Shown here: one piece after another, positions 18,805 through 28,787 of the stretch
Layout of the letters: every line of letters begins with the position of its first letter
How positions within the stretch are numbered: position 1 is the stretch's first letter
From: Edwardsiella hoshinae NBRC 105699 = ATCC 33379
Lineage (GTDB): Bacteria > Pseudomonadota > Gammaproteobacteria > Enterobacterales > Enterobacteriaceae
DNA: 64,000 nt
Reading direction: 5' to 3'
NCBI RefSeq assembly: GCF_000474215.1
Contig: NZ_BAUC01000020.1
Span: 98,944-162,943, forward strand
Notes under the pieces: generated by a model
What the model was told of the DNA's origin: nothing
The model's input: the letters and a program-made list of their open reading frames with translations, nothing else
The model's database searches: none
Position numbers and translations under genes: made by a program

Positions 18805-20742
18805 GTGGCCGACGATTTTGCCCCCGACGGGCTATTAACCCAGAAAATACCCGGGTTCACCCCCCGTGAGGCACAACGCCAGATGGCGCAGGCAGTTGAG
18901 GAGACGATCCGCGCCCAGGGGCAATTAGTGGTCGAGGCGGGCACGGGGACGGGCAAGACCTTCGCCTACTTGGTGCCCGCGTTGCGTTGTGGTCAGAAGG
19001 TGATCATCTCGACCGGCTCCAAGGCATTGCAGGATCAGCTGTATAACCGCGATCTGCCGTTGATGAAGACGGCGCTGGATTACCAGGGGGCGACCGCGCT
19101 GCTCAAGGGGCGCGCCAACTATCTGTGCAGCGAGCGTCTGGAGCAGCAGTCGTTGGCCGGAGGCGAGCTGGCACCGGCGCTGTTGGCTGAGTTGATGCAG
19201 GTGCGCAGCTGGTCAAGCCAGACCGAGGACGGCGACATCAGTCAGTGTCATGGCGTGGCCGAGGAGAGCGCGGTCTGGCCGTTGGTGACCAGCAATAATG
19301 ACAACTGCTTGGGCGGCGACTGTCCCCACTACAAGGTGTGTTTCGTGGTCAAGGCGCGCCGTCGGGCGATGGAGGCGCAGGTGGTGGTGGTCAATCATCA
19401 TCTGTTCCTGGCCGATTTGGTGGTCAAGGAAGGCGGCTTCGGCGAGTTGATCCCTGAAGCACAGGTGACCATCTTCGATGAAGCGCACCAGGTGCCGGAT
19501 ATCGCCAGCCAATATTTCGGTCAGCAACTCTCCAGCCGCCAGTTGGTGGATCTGGCGCGCGACATCATCATGGCCTATCGCACCGAGCTGCGTGATGTCG
19601 CTCAGTTGCAGAAGAGCGCCGATCTGCTGACGCAACGTAGTCTCGATCTGCGCATCGTCCTTGGCGATCCCGGTTTCCGCGGCAACCTGCGTGACATTCT
19701 GGCACAGAGCGAGGTGCGCCGCGCGCTGCTGCTGGTCGATGATGCGCTGGAGCTGTGCTACGACGTGATGAAAATGTCTCTTGGCCGTTCGGCGTTACTC
19801 GATGCCGCCTTCGAACGCGCGACCCTGTACCGTAATCGCCTGAAACGCCTTTCCGATGTGAATCAGCCCGGCTACAGCTATTGGTACGAGTGTACCCCGC
19901 GCCATTTCGTGCTGGCATTGACGCCGCTAACGGTGGCGGAGAAGTTCCGCGAGGTGATGCAGAGTAAGCCGGGGGCCTGGATCTTCACCTCCGCCACTCT
20001 GGCAGTAGAGGAGGAGGTGGCCTATTTCAGCGAGCGCTTAGGCTTGAGCGCGGCGCGTAGTCTGCTGCTGCCCAGCCCGTTCGACTATGCCCATCAGGCG
20101 TTGTTGTGCGTCCCACGTTTTCTGCCTGCGCCGAATCAGCCCGGTGCGGCCGTTCAGTTGGCGCGGATGCTCAGTCCGCTGATCGAGGCTAATAATGGGC
20201 GTTGTTTCTTTCTTTGTACCTCTCACGCCATGATGCGCGACTTGGCACAGGCGTTTCGTGCCAGCTTGACGCTACCGGTACTGGTGCAAGGGGAGAGCGG
20301 TAAGTCGCGTCTGTTAGCCGATTTTATCGCCGCGGGTAACGCCTTGTTGGTGGCGACGGGCAGCTTCTGGGAAGGGGTGGACGTACGCGGTGACGCATTG
20401 AGCTGTGTGATCATCGACAAGCTGCCCTTCACCGCGCCGGACGATCCGTTACTTAAGGCCCGCATGGAAGATTGCCGGTTGCGGGGTGGTGACCCCTTTA
20501 GCCAGGTGCAGTTGCCCGATGCGGTGATCACCCTTAAGCAAGGGGTTGGGCGCTTGATCCGTGATAGCCGCGACCGCGGGGTGATCGTCATTTGCGATAA
20601 TCGCCTGGTGATGCGTCCCTATGGCGAAGTATTCCTGCGCAGCTTACCGCCGGCACCGCGTACTCGCGATTTGGCACGGGCCATTGACTTCCTGCGTGCG
20701 GTAGCGGCAACGGCGGGCAGTGAGTGCGCGCCGGCGAATTGA
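18805..20742 (+). CDS. yoaA: DinG/XPD-family helicase YoaA
   Basis: Iron-sulfur superfamily 2 helicase linked in E. coli to replication fork repair with the HolC clamp-loader subunit. Walker A is EAGTGTGKTFAYL, the DEAH box is IFDEAHQ, and cluster cysteines appear in YLCSERL, NCLGGDC and HYKVCF. The C-terminal motif VI is QGVGRLIRD. I favour the GTG at 18805 (MADDFAPDG, matching E. coli) with GAGAGA just upstream; an ATG at 18793 is the alternative. 645 residues. Confidence 0.94.
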   Translation: MADDFAPDGLLTQKIPGFTPREAQRQMAQAVEETIRAQGQLVVEAGTGTGKTFAYLVPALRCGQKVIISTGSKALQDQLYNRDLPLMKTALDYQGATALLKGRANYLCSERLEQQSLAGGELAPALLAELMQVRSWSSQTEDGDISQCHGVAEESAVWPLVTSNNDNCLGGDCPHYKVCFVVKARRRAMEAQVVVVNHHLFLADLVVKEGGFGELIPEAQVTIFDEAHQVPDIASQYFGQQLSSRQLVDLARDIIMAYRTELRDVAQLQKSADLLTQRSLDLRIVLGDPGFRGNLRDILAQSEVRRALLLVDDALELCYDVMKMSLGRSALLDAAFERATLYRNRLKRLSDVNQPGYSYWYECTPRHFVLALTPLTVAEKFREVMQSKPGAWIFTSATLAVEEEVAYFSERLGLSAARSLLLPSPFDYAHQALLCVPRFLPAPNQPGAAVQLARMLSPLIEANNGRCFFLCTSHAMMRDLAQAFRASLTLPVLVQGESGKSRLLADFIAAGNALLVATGSFWEGVDVRGDALSCVIIDKLPFTAPDDPLLKARMEDCRLRGGDPFSQVQLPDAVITLKQGVGRLIRDSRDRGVIVICDNRLVMRPYGEVFLRSLPPAPRTRDLARAIDFLRAVAATAGSECAPAN

Positions 20743-20815
20743 GAAATACAGCGTTAGGGGGCTGTGTTATCATTCTCTAAATCAGTAACTCATTTATTTT
20801 CCTGCCGAGGTTGGC

Positions 20816-21517
20816 ATGTCCACGCGAATTTTAGCGATTGATACTGCAACGGAAGCCTGTTCCGTTGCCCTGTGGAATAACGGCGCAAGCCTGGCGCAGT
20901 TCGAACTCTGCCCACGCGAGCACACACAACGTATCCTGCCGATGGTACAGCAGATCCTGGCCGAAGCCGGTTTGACGCTGGCGCAATTGGATGCGCTGGC
21001 CTTCGGGCGCGGACCCGGGAGTTTCACCGGGGTCCGCATTGGTATCGGCATCGCACAAGGGCTGGCGCTGGGCGCGGATCTGCCGCTGCTGGGCATCTCT
21101 ACACTGGCGACCATGGCGCAAGGCGCTTGGCGTCTCACTGCGGCTAATCAGGTGTTGAGTGCCATTGATGCACGCATGGGCGAGGTCTATTGGGGCGAAT
21201 ACCGGCGTACCGCCGACGGCGTGTGGCAGGGGGAGGCCAGCGAGGCAGTGCTGAGTCCGCAGCAAGTGACTGAGCGGGTGACCGCCTTGCAGGGCGAGTG
21301 GGCCACAGTCGGCACGGGCTGGCAGACGTATCCGGCCATGGCGGCGGACAGTAGCCTGTTGTTGCGAGACGGGCAGATGTTGTTGCCGCACGCCGAGGAT
21401 ATGTTGCCACTGGCGTTGCATGCCTGGCAGACGGGAGCGGTACTGGCGGTCGAACAAGCGCAACCGGTCTACCTGCGCAACGAGGTAACCTGGAAAAAAC
21501 TGCCGGGACGCGGTTAA
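20816..21517 (+). CDS. tsaB: tRNA t6A biosynthesis protein TsaB
   Basis: A 233-residue ASKHA-fold scaffold that pairs with TsaD and TsaE to make threonylcarbamoyladenosine at A37 of ANN-decoding tRNAs; essential in E. coli. Starts [20 protein letters not shown] and carries the family stretch [23 protein letters not shown]. It lacks the catalytic metal site of TsaD, as normal for TsaB. GAGG lies about six bases before the ATG. Older name yeaZ. Confidence 0.96.
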   Translation: MSTRILAIDTATEACSVALWNNGASLAQFELCPREHTQRILPMVQQILAEAGLTLAQLDALAFGRGPGSFTGVRIGIGIAQGLALGADLPLLGISTLATMAQGAWRLTAANQVLSAIDARMGEVYWGEYRRTADGVWQGEASEAVLSPQQVTERVTALQGEWATVGTGWQTYPAMAADSSLLLRDGQMLLPHAEDMLPLALHAWQTGAVLAVEQAQPVYLRNEVTWKKLPGRG

Positions 21518-21617
21518 GCCGCTATGCGGCGGGAACCCGCTCGCTGGACGCGAGTCTAATTAGCTGAAGTCATGAGATTTGCCCGGCACAGATCGACCGG
21601 GCTAACGGAGGGTGAGA

Positions 21618-22229
21618 ATGAGTCGGCGAAAAATAAGGGCTATCGCGGCGGCGAGCGTCGTCGGGTTGATGGGGCTGCTGGCCGGCTGCGTGAGCGTGCC
21701 GGAATCGGTGCGCGGCACCTCGGCGACGCCGCAGCAGAATTTTGTGGCGGTGCATAATGCGCCCGATCTGTACGTCGGTCAGGAGGCGCGTTTCGGCGGT
21801 ATGGTGGTCAACGTGACCAATAAGAAAACCGCCAGCTACCTGGAGATCGCCGTGATGCCGTTGGATGAGGGCGCGCGTCCGATCCTCGGTCAGGCGGCCC
21901 AGGGGCGTATCTTGGCCAAGAGCGTTAATTTCTTGGACCCGGTCAACTTTAATCACCAGTTAGTCACTGTGGTCGGCCCACTGACGGGCAGCGTCGCGGG
22001 TAAGATCGGTCAGACACCGTACACCTTCGTAACCATGGATATCGGCGGTTACCAGCGTTGGCAGGTCGATCAGCAGGTGATCATGCCGCCGCAGCCGTTA
22101 GGACTCACGCCCTGGGGCTATGATCCTTACTGGCGTGGCCCTTACTGGGGGCCGGGCTTCGGCCCCGGTTGGGGATGGAGTGCGCCGATGCCGGCCCGCA
22201 TCGAAAGCGTGGTAGTGCCGCAGGGTTAA
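21618..22229 (+). CDS. yeaY: Slp-family outer membrane lipoprotein YeaY
   Basis: A 203-residue lipoprotein of the Slp (starvation lipoprotein) family. Signal and lipobox are clear: basic MSRRKIRAIAAAS, hydrophobic core, LLAGC with the acylated Cys near residue 25. Residue +2 is Val, so transport to the outer membrane is expected. The C-terminus is rich in Trp, Gly and Pro (WGYDPYWRGPYWGPGFGPG). GGAGGG five bases before ATG 21618 decides the start over a GTG at 21612. Lies between tsaB and fadD as in E. coli. Confidence 0.92.
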   Translation: MSRRKIRAIAAASVVGLMGLLAGCVSVPESVRGTSATPQQNFVAVHNAPDLYVGQEARFGGMVVNVTNKKTASYLEIAVMPLDEGARPILGQAAQGRILAKSVNFLDPVNFNHQLVTVVGPLTGSVAGKIGQTPYTFVTMDIGGYQRWQVDQQVIMPPQPLGLTPWGYDPYWRGPYWGPGFGPGWGWSAPMPARIESVVVPQG

Positions 22230-22532
22230 CGGCGGCTCCGCTGCGCAAAGCGTGGCCAGTGCTGAATTAAAAGCGGGCGAACTGCCTCATAACAGGGAGA
22301 TTTAGGTGCCATCGCGCCGCTTCGGGTATAAAATGGCACGCTGCCGCGCAGGCGACCGGTTTGGAGTAGGCCGCGCGGCGCTTAACAAAGCAACCCCGCC
22401 CTGCGGGGTTATTTGTTTTTGATGCCAGGAGGGCATATTCACGACGGCGATCGCCAGTCGCGGCTCGGCGCTCCGCGTCATGCGCGGCGATCGTCATCCC
22501 CTCATACAGATAAGAAACAAGGGAGAAGCACC
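22230..22532 (+). other. yeaY-fadD gap and fadD leader
   Basis: A 303-base gap. TATAAAAT at 22327-22334 is a good -10 candidate, though no convincing -35 precedes it. An intrinsic terminator at 22392-22420 lies between this and the fadD start. I found no clear FadR operator. Confidence 0.5.
22392..22420 (+). terminator. Terminator hairpin in front of fadD
   Basis: AACCCCGC, short loop, GCGGGGTT followed by ATTTGTTTTT. If the promoter near 22330 drives fadD this would act as an attenuator; otherwise it ends yeaY transcription. Confidence 0.75.
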
Positions 22533-24212
22533 TTGGAAAAGGTTTGGCTTAAACGCTATCCGGAAGATGTACCAGCGGAAATCAATCCGGATCACTACGC
22601 GTCATTGGTGGAGATGTTTGAACACGCCGTCGCGCGTTATGCGGATCAGCCTGCGTTCATCAATATGGGGCAGGTGATGACCTTCCGCAAACTGGAGGAG
22701 CGCAGCCGCGCCTTTGCCGCCTATCTGCAAAATGGCCTCGGTTTGCACAAGGGGGAGCGCGTGGCGTTGATGATGCCCAACCTGTTGCAGTACCCCATCG
22801 CCTTATTTGGCATCCTGCGAGCCGGGATGGTGGCGGTCAACGTCAATCCGTTATATACCCCGCGCGAATTAGCGCATCAGTTGAACGATAGCGGCGCCAG
22901 CGCGATCGTCATCGTCTCTAACTTTGCCCACACCTTGGAGAAAGTGGTGTATTCGACCCAGGTGCGTCACGTCATCCTGACGCGTATGGGCGATCAGTTG
23001 CCAGCGGCCAAGGGGACGTTGGTCAACTTCGTGGTTAAGTACATCAAGCGTCTGGTGCCGAAGTATAACCTGCCGGATGCCATCTCTTTCCGCCGGGTAT
23101 TGCAGCGTGGACGGCGCATGCAGTACGTCAAGCCCGACATCGCCAACGACGATCTGGCTTTCTTGCAGTATACCGGCGGTACCACCGGTGTCGCCAAGGG
23201 AGCGATGCTCACGCACCGCAACATGCAAGCGAATCTGGAGCAGGCCAAGGCGGCCTATGGCCCGTTGCTGCAACGCGGCCATGAGATGGTGGTGACAGCC
23301 CTGCCGTTGTATCACGTCTTTGCCTTGACGGTGAATTGCTTGCTGTTTATCGAGATGGGCGGGCGTAACCTTCTGATCACCAACCCGCGCGACATTGCTG
23401 GCATGGTGCGTGAACTGAGTCGTTACCGTTTCACCGCGTTGACCGGGGTGAACACCCTGTTTAACGCCTTGTTACACAACGAAGATTTCCGTGAACTGGA
23501 CTTTTCGTCGCTGCGGCTGTCGGTCGGCGGTGGTATGCCGGTGCAGCAAGCGGTGGCCGAGCGTTGGGAAAAGCTGACCGGGCATCATTTGCTGGAAGGC
23601 TACGGCCTGACAGAGTGTTCGCCGCTGGTGGCGGGGAACCCTTATGATCTGAAACGCTACAGCGGTAGTATCGGTCTGCCGGTACCCTCGACCCTGGTGC
23701 GTCTGGTGGACGACGAGGGGCGCGAGGTGGCGTTGGGTGAAGCGGGAGAGTTGCAGGTGCGAGGGCCGCAAGTGATGCGCGGTTACTGGCAACGACCGGA
23801 GGCGACCGATGAGATCATGCGCGATGGTTGGCTGGCGACCGGTGACATCTGTACCATGGACGAACTCGGCTTCTTGCGTATCGTCGATCGGAAGAAAGAT
23901 ATGATCTTGGTCTCCGGTTTCAACGTCTACCCTAACGAGATCGAGGAGGTGGTCGCCATGCATCCTAAGGTGCTGGAATGTGCCGCCATCGGCGTACCGA
24001 GCGCAAGTTCGGGCGAGATGGTCAAGGTGTGCGTGGTCAAGCGCGATCCCAGCCTGACTCGCGATGAATTGGTGAGCCATTGTCGCCGTCATCTGACCGG
24101 CTATAAGGTGCCGAAACAGATCGTATTCTACAACGAGCTGCCGAAGAGCAACGTGGGTAAAATCCTGCGCCGGGTTCTACGCGAGGAGCAGACAGCGGGT
24201 GACAAGCCGTAG
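22533..24212 (+). CDS. fadD: Long-chain fatty acid CoA ligase FadD
   Basis: Activates exogenous fatty acids to acyl-CoA at the inner membrane, the entry step for beta-oxidation and the source of the FadR inducer. 559 residues (561 in E. coli). The AMP-binding motif is [18 protein letters not shown] and the fatty-acid signature [21 protein letters not shown] runs into [12 protein letters not shown] chose the TTG at 22533: it gives [20 protein letters not shown], matching the E. coli N-terminus (which also starts at TTG), with GGGAGAAG upstream. The open frame to 22413 runs through the terminator. Confidence 0.96.
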   Translation: MEKVWLKRYPEDVPAEINPDHYASLVEMFEHAVARYADQPAFINMGQVMTFRKLEERSRAFAAYLQNGLGLHKGERVALMMPNLLQYPIALFGILRAGMVAVNVNPLYTPRELAHQLNDSGASAIVIVSNFAHTLEKVVYSTQVRHVILTRMGDQLPAAKGTLVNFVVKYIKRLVPKYNLPDAISFRRVLQRGRRMQYVKPDIANDDLAFLQYTGGTTGVAKGAMLTHRNMQANLEQAKAAYGPLLQRGHEMVVTALPLYHVFALTVNCLLFIEMGGRNLLITNPRDIAGMVRELSRYRFTALTGVNTLFNALLHNEDFRELDFSSLRLSVGGGMPVQQAVAERWEKLTGHHLLEGYGLTECSPLVAGNPYDLKRYSGSIGLPVPSTLVRLVDDEGREVALGEAGELQVRGPQVMRGYWQRPEATDEIMRDGWLATGDICTMDELGFLRIVDRKKDMILVSGFNVYPNEIEEVVAMHPKVLECAAIGVPSASSGEMVKVCVVKRDPSLTRDELVSHCRRHLTGYKVPKQIVFYNELPKSNVGKILRRVLREEQTAGDKP

Positions 24213-24347
24213 TCTCGGCGCGTACGCTGTCAGCGGTTTCTGTCTTGGGCGTCGGCATTCATGCCAGCGCACAGTTTTGGTGCCGGTACTGATACCGGGC
24301 CACTCGAGCGCGTCGGGCCGCGAGCCTGGCGCCGGAATGAGATTATT

Positions 24348-25466
24348 ATGTTGAAGTATCAGTTGATTACATCGAACGGCGCGCTACAGGATGTCTGCGA
24401 GCGCGCCAGCGCGTTTCCTTATGTCGCGCTGGATACGGAGTTTGTCCGTACCCGCACTTACTATCCGCAGCTGGGGCTGGTGCAGCTGTATGACGGTGAA
24501 ACCCTGTCACTGATCGATCCGCTGCCGATTTCCGACTGGCAGCCGTTTGTCGATCTGTTGCGTAATCCGCAGGTCGTCAAACTGCTGCACGCCGGTAGCG
24601 AGGATCTGGAGGTCTTCTTGCATGATTTCCAGACGCTGCCTCAGCCGATGATCGACACGCAGATCTTGGCGGCTTTCACCGGGCGCCCGCTCTCCAGTGG
24701 CTTTGCCGCCATGGTCAACGCCTACTTGGGTGTCGAGTTGGACAAGAGCGAGTCGCGTACCGACTGGCTGGCCCGTCCGCTTAGCGAGCGCCAATGCGAC
24801 TACGCGGCGGCGGACGTCTATTACCTGTTGCCGATGGCGCATAAATTGCTGGCAGAGGTGGAAGGCAGTGGGTGGTTACCGGCGGCGCAAGACGAGTGTC
24901 AGGCACTGTGCCGTCGACGTTCGGAGGTCGTCGACCCCAGCCAGGTCTACCGTGAGATGAGCAATGCTTGGCAACTGCGTCCGCGCCAGCTGGCGTGCTT
25001 GCAGCGGCTGGGGGCGTGGCGCCTGAATCTAGCCCGTAGCCGCGACATGGCGGTTAACTTCGTGGTACGTGAGGAGAGCCTATGGCAGATCGCGCGCTAC
25101 CTGCCCGGCTCCATGGGCGAGCTGAGCGAATTGGGTGTTAGCGGCCCAGAGATCCGTTATCACGGCAAAGCGATGCTGGAGATCGTCGCGCAGAGCGCGG
25201 CGTTGACCGACGATCAGTTGCCGCCTGCCGTTGAGCGGCTGATCGACCATGCCGGTTATAAGCAGGCGTTTAAACATCTCAAGGCATTGGTGCAGCAGGT
25301 GGCGGAGCAACAGGGGTTGACGGCGGAACTGATCGCCTCACGACGCCAGATCAACCAGTTACTCAGTGTACATTGGGGCTTGAAGGACGAGCAGCCGGAA
25401 CTGTTGAGCGCGTGGCGCGGCCAGTTATTGGCCGAGCGACTGCAAGCGCTGCTGCAAAAAATATAA
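24348..25466 (+). CDS. rnd: Ribonuclease D
   Basis: 3-prime exonuclease for tRNA and small RNA trimming. 372 residues. DEDDy motifs: LDTEFVRT near residue 25-30, GSEDLEVF near 85, and the Exo III motif YAAADVYYLLPMA near 150-160. Two HRDC-type domains follow (ATRQLACLQ-like PRQLACLQRLGAWR, and SRRQINQLL). Start at ATG 24348 to match the E. coli N-terminus. Gene order fadD-rnd is conserved; the following minEDC block is elsewhere in E. coli. Confidence 0.96.
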   Translation: MLKYQLITSNGALQDVCERASAFPYVALDTEFVRTRTYYPQLGLVQLYDGETLSLIDPLPISDWQPFVDLLRNPQVVKLLHAGSEDLEVFLHDFQTLPQPMIDTQILAAFTGRPLSSGFAAMVNAYLGVELDKSESRTDWLARPLSERQCDYAAADVYYLLPMAHKLLAEVEGSGWLPAAQDECQALCRRRSEVVDPSQVYREMSNAWQLRPRQLACLQRLGAWRLNLARSRDMAVNFVVREESLWQIARYLPGSMGELSELGVSGPEIRYHGKAMLEIVAQSAALTDDQLPPAVERLIDHAGYKQAFKHLKALVQQVAEQQGLTAELIASRRQINQLLSVHWGLKDEQPELLSAWRGQLLAERLQALLQKI

Positions 25467-25483
25467 TCGCGGATTAATAAATA

Positions 25484-25511
25484 ATAAAGGCAGCGTGACG
25501 CTGCCTTTATT
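25484..25511. terminator. Terminator after rnd
   Basis: ATAAAGGCAGCG (25484-25495), loop TGA, CGCTGCCTTTAT (25499-25510): a 12-base-pair perfect stem flanked by AT-rich sequence, suitable for termination in either direction. Confidence 0.88.
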
Positions 25512-25512
25512 G

Positions 25513-25552
25513 TCTGTAAGATAAAATTGATTTACTCATTTTATCTTACAGA
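25513..25552. repeat. 15-bp perfect inverted repeat between rnd and minE
   Basis: TCTGTAAGATAAAAT (25513-25527) and ATTTTATCTTACAGA (25538-25552) are exact inverted copies with a ten-base spacer. It begins two bases after the rnd terminator, between convergent rnd and minE. It could be a weak minEDC terminator or a protein site; it is AT-rich and lacks a T-run directly after either arm. Confidence 0.75.
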
Positions 25553-25681
25553 TAATGCCCACCACGCGATAATAATCAGATTATTCCCGCCAGGCGGCGC
25601 AATAATAAACCAGGAACGCACCGTTTATCTGTTTATTTATCCAGTTATTCTCCGCTTAAATAAGGGAACGACGGATAAAAA

Positions 25682-25951
25682 TCATTTGGCGGCTTCTTCG
25701 CTTTCCGGCAAGGTGACATTCAGCTCCAACACCGAAATATCATCCCCTTTTTGTTCCAATTGTACGCTAACCATTTCTGGATCAATCTGTACATACTTAC
25801 AGATCACCGCTAACAGATCGCGTTTTAACTGCGGCAAATAGTGCGGTTCACTGTCGCCCCGGCGCCGCTCCGCGACGATGATTTGTAGCCGTTCCTTGGC
25901 GATATTGGCTGTCGTCTTTTTACGCGACAGGAAGAAATCAAGTAATGCCAT
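25682..25951 (-). CDS. minE: Cell division topological specificity factor MinE
   Basis: 89-residue peptide that triggers MinD ATPase activity and drives Min oscillation so the septum forms at mid-cell. N-terminal MinD-binding stretch [22 protein letters not shown], followed by the dimerising topological domain. Ends the minCDE operon; minD ends three bases upstream of its start. Confidence 0.97.
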   Translation of the reverse strand: MALLDFFLSRKKTTANIAKERLQIIVAERRRGDSEPHYLPQLKRDLLAVICKYVQIDPEMVSVQLEQKGDDISVLELNVTLPESEEAAK

Positions 25952-25954
25952 CTC

Positions 25955-26767
25955 TTATCCCCCGAACAGGCGCTTCAGGAAGCCCTTCTTCTCTTCTTCA
26001 ACAAAACGGAACTGGCGCTCTTCGCCCATCAGGCGCTCGACCGTATCACGGTAGGCCTGGCCCGCATCGGATTCATTATCCAAGATCACCGGTTCGCCCT
26101 GGTTAGAGGCGCGCAACACCGAGGGGCTCTCTGGGATCACCCCGACCAGCGGAATACGCAGGATTTCCAGCACATCCTCCATGCTCAACATGTCGCCGCG
26201 GCTAACGCGTCCCGGATTATAACGGGTGAGCAACAGATGTTCTTTGATCGGCTCGTCGCCATTCTCCGCCCGGCGAGACTTGGAGGAGAGAATGCCGAGG
26301 ATACGGTCGGAATCGCGTACCGAGGAGACCTCGGGGTTAGTGGTGATGATGGCCTCATCGGCGAAGTAGAGCGCCATCAGCGCGCCCGTTTCGATCCCCG
26401 CCGGCGAGTCGCAAATGATGAACTCAAAGTCCATCGCTTGCAGATCATTCAATACCTTCTCCACGCCTTCACGGGTTAGCGCATCTTTATCGCGCGTCTG
26501 CGAAGCGGGCAGGATGAACAAATTCTCGGTGCGCTTATCCTTGATCAGCGCCTGGTTCAGGGTCGCGTCTCCCTGGATGACGTTGACAAAGTCATAGACC
26601 ACGCGGCGTTCGCAGCCCATGATCAGATCGAGGTTACGTAGGCCAATGTCAAAGTCGATAACAACGGTTTTCTTGCCTTTCTGTGCCAGTCCGGTTGCGA
26701 TGGCCGCGCTCGATGTAGTCTTGCCAACGCCCCCTTTACCCGATGTAACAACAATAATGCGTGCCAT
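25955..26767 (-). CDS. minD: Septum site-determining ATPase MinD
   Basis: 270-residue deviant-Walker ATPase (GKGGVGKTTSSAAIATGLA) that binds the membrane when ATP-loaded and recruits MinC and MinE. The C-terminal amphipathic membrane-targeting helix is visible (EEKKGFLKRLFGG). Middle gene of minCDE, 26 bases after minC. Confidence 0.98.
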   Translation of the reverse strand: MARIIVVTSGKGGVGKTTSSAAIATGLAQKGKKTVVIDFDIGLRNLDLIMGCERRVVYDFVNVIQGDATLNQALIKDKRTENLFILPASQTRDKDALTREGVEKVLNDLQAMDFEFIICDSPAGIETGALMALYFADEAIITTNPEVSSVRDSDRILGILSSKSRRAENGDEPIKEHLLLTRYNPGRVSRGDMLSMEDVLEILRIPLVGVIPESPSVLRASNQGEPVILDNESDAGQAYRDTVERLMGEERQFRFVEEEKKGFLKRLFGG

Positions 26768-26793
26768 GAAAAATATCCTTTTTGGAGAAGGGC

Positions 26794-27468
26794 CTAGAAC
26801 AAAGATTGAATGGTAAGGGTGCCGTCGCTCAGCGAGAGCCGGGCGGCCTGCCCGTAATAGTTTTCTGGGATCTGCTCACTCAGCCAGTATTGTCCGGCGA
26901 TGGAAACCAGCTCGGCGGCCAGATGGCTGCAAAAGATTTGGCTGGTACTCTCGCCCCCCGCACCGGCGAGCGCCCGGCCCCGCATCATGCCATAGACATG
27001 AATGTTGCCGTCGGCGATCAGCTCGGCACCGGCGCTGACATGGCCGGTGACGATCAGATCGCCGTTGCGCGCATAGATCTGCTGCCCCGAACGGACCGGC
27101 GTAGTGATGATCTTGGTCTTCGCGATGACGGGTGCGCTGGGTGCCACGATCTTCGGTGCGTTCTTACCTTCGCTGAGCAGGGGAAGTCCCGCGTGCAACA
27201 CCGCCTGTTTTTGCGCCTCATCGCGACAACCGCTGACACCGATGACATGCAGACCGGCGGCGTTGAAAACGCGCAGCATTTCTCGCCATTCCACGCTGCC
27301 GTTTACATCAGTAATATTAATAACAACAGGCGCATTTTTCAAAAACGCGGGCGCTTGCTCGACCTTGGCGATTAATGCCGGACGAATTACCTCTGGTTGA
27401 GAATTATGCAAATGAACAACCGAGAGCGTAAAACTGCTGCCTTTCAGTTCTATTGGCGCTTGTGACAT
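26794..27468 (-). CDS. minC: Septum inhibitor MinC
   Basis: 224-residue inhibitor of FtsZ polymerisation. The N-terminal FtsZ-acting domain ([16 protein letters not shown]) is joined by an Ala/Pro-rich linker ([12 protein letters not shown]) to the C-terminal beta-helix that dimerises and binds MinD ([25 protein letters not shown]). First gene of the operon. Confidence 0.97.
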   Translation of the reverse strand: MSQAPIELKGSSFTLSVVHLHNSQPEVIRPALIAKVEQAPAFLKNAPVVINITDVNGSVEWREMLRVFNAAGLHVIGVSGCRDEAQKQAVLHAGLPLLSEGKNAPKIVAPSAPVIAKTKIITTPVRSGQQIYARNGDLIVTGHVSAGAELIADGNIHVYGMMRGRALAGAGGESTSQIFCSHLAAELVSIAGQYWLSEQIPENYYGQAARLSLSDGTLTIQSLF

Positions 27469-27605
27469 CTATCCTGACTCAGTTCAGCAACTTGGGAAAT
27501 CTCCGAAATAACCACGGGCTACGTGATATTCCGCTGTATCTAAGCATGTTATAGTCAGTGGTATATCTAGGCAAGTCGCCGTCAGAATTAAATAGAGTGG
27601 AAAAA

Positions 27606-27884
27606 ATGCTTTGTGTGATCTACCGAAGCTCCAAGCGTGAGCAAACTTATCTGTATGTGGAAAAGAAAGACGATTTTTCCCGTGTGCCTGAGGTGTTGTT
27701 GAAAAGCTTCGGCCAGCCGCAGTTAGCGATGGTGCTCAACTTGGCTACCCGTTCACGCCTGGCAGGGGCGGATATCGCGGCGGTGCGTACGGCGTTGGCC
27801 GAGCAGGGCTACTATCTGCAACTGCCGCCACCGCCAGAGGATCTCCTGAAGGCGCATCGTCTGACGCAGGGAGGCGCCGCCTGA
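27606..27884 (+). CDS. ycgL: YcgL-domain protein
   Basis: A 92-residue protein of the YcgL family, divergent from minC as in E. coli. Starts [20 protein letters not shown] and contains [15 protein letters not shown], both near-identical to E. coli YcgL. No established biochemical role. I use the ATG at 27606; the frame is open to 27558 but E. coli-like sequence begins here. Confidence 0.93.
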   Translation: MLCVIYRSSKREQTYLYVEKKDDFSRVPEVLLKSFGQPQLAMVLNLATRSRLAGADIAAVRTALAEQGYYLQLPPPPEDLLKAHRLTQGGAA

Positions 27885-28028
27885 GGCGCAGCCGATGAGT
27901 CAGGGTGTGAAGGCCGTCACGCTACACTCGGTGGGAGGCTTCCGTCTCTGCTAGGACGCGATAGACTCAATCATCGAGGTAAATCGGCCGTGCGTGACGG
28001 CGGCTATCAGCGAGCATGGAGGTGAAGG

Positions 28029-28685
28029 ATGTATCAGCATCGTGATTGGCAGGGTGCCCTGCTGGAGTTGCCGGTCAGTAAGGTGGTCTGTGTCGGCAAT
28101 AACTACCGTGATCATATTCGTGAGATGGGCAGCCAGGTCGCACCGCAGCCGGTGCTGTTTATCAAACCGGAGAGCGCGTTGTGCGATCTGCGCCAGCCGA
28201 TCGCCATTCCCCATGGCCTGGGTGAGGTGCACCATGAGGTTGAATTGGCGGTCTTGATCGGTACCCCGCTGAGTCACGCCAGCGAAGATCGCGTGGCGCG
28301 GGCGATCGCCGGTTACGGGGTCGCGCTGGATCTCACCCTGCGTGACATCCAGCGTGAATGCAAGCAACAGGGTTATCCCTGGGAAAAGGCTAAGGCGTTT
28401 GATGGCGCCTGTCCGATCTCTGGTTTCATTCCCGAAAGCGAATTCGGCGATGCGCAGAATGCCAACCTGACACTGAGCGTCAATGGCGAGGTGCGTCAGG
28501 CCGGTAACACGCGCGACATGTTGACCCCTCTCTTGCCGTTAATCAGTTACATGAGTCGCTTCTTTACCCTGCGCGCCGGCGATGTCGTGCTGACCGGTAC
28601 GCCCGCCGGTGTCGGGCCGGTGTGCTCCGGCGACATGCTGAGCATCGGCCTTAACCAGCGTACCCTGACCACACGGGTGATCTAG
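28029..28685 (+). CDS. ycgM: Fumarylacetoacetate hydrolase-family protein YcgM
   Basis: A 218-residue enzyme of the FAH superfamily, which includes acylpyruvate hydrolases and oxaloacetate decarboxylases. Metal-binding acidic residues appear in EVHHEVELAVLIG and ALDLTLRDIQRECKQQG, with KAFDGACPI and the C-terminal GDVVLTGTPAGVGPV typical of the family. GGAGGTGA precedes the ATG. Order ycgL-ycgM-ycgN matches E. coli. The physiological substrate is not certain from sequence. Confidence 0.92.
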   Translation: MYQHRDWQGALLELPVSKVVCVGNNYRDHIREMGSQVAPQPVLFIKPESALCDLRQPIAIPHGLGEVHHEVELAVLIGTPLSHASEDRVARAIAGYGVALDLTLRDIQRECKQQGYPWEKAKAFDGACPISGFIPESEFGDAQNANLTLSVNGEVRQAGNTRDMLTPLLPLISYMSRFFTLRAGDVVLTGTPAGVGPVCSGDMLSIGLNQRTLTTRVI

Positions 28686-28787
28686 CCCTGCCGTGGGGCG
28701 ATGGTAGATGGCACAAGTCGCTTGCATCCATCGCCTAAAGCGTCTATACAGTCCGCCTTTAACAGTATTGTTGCGGGTAGAGCAAAG

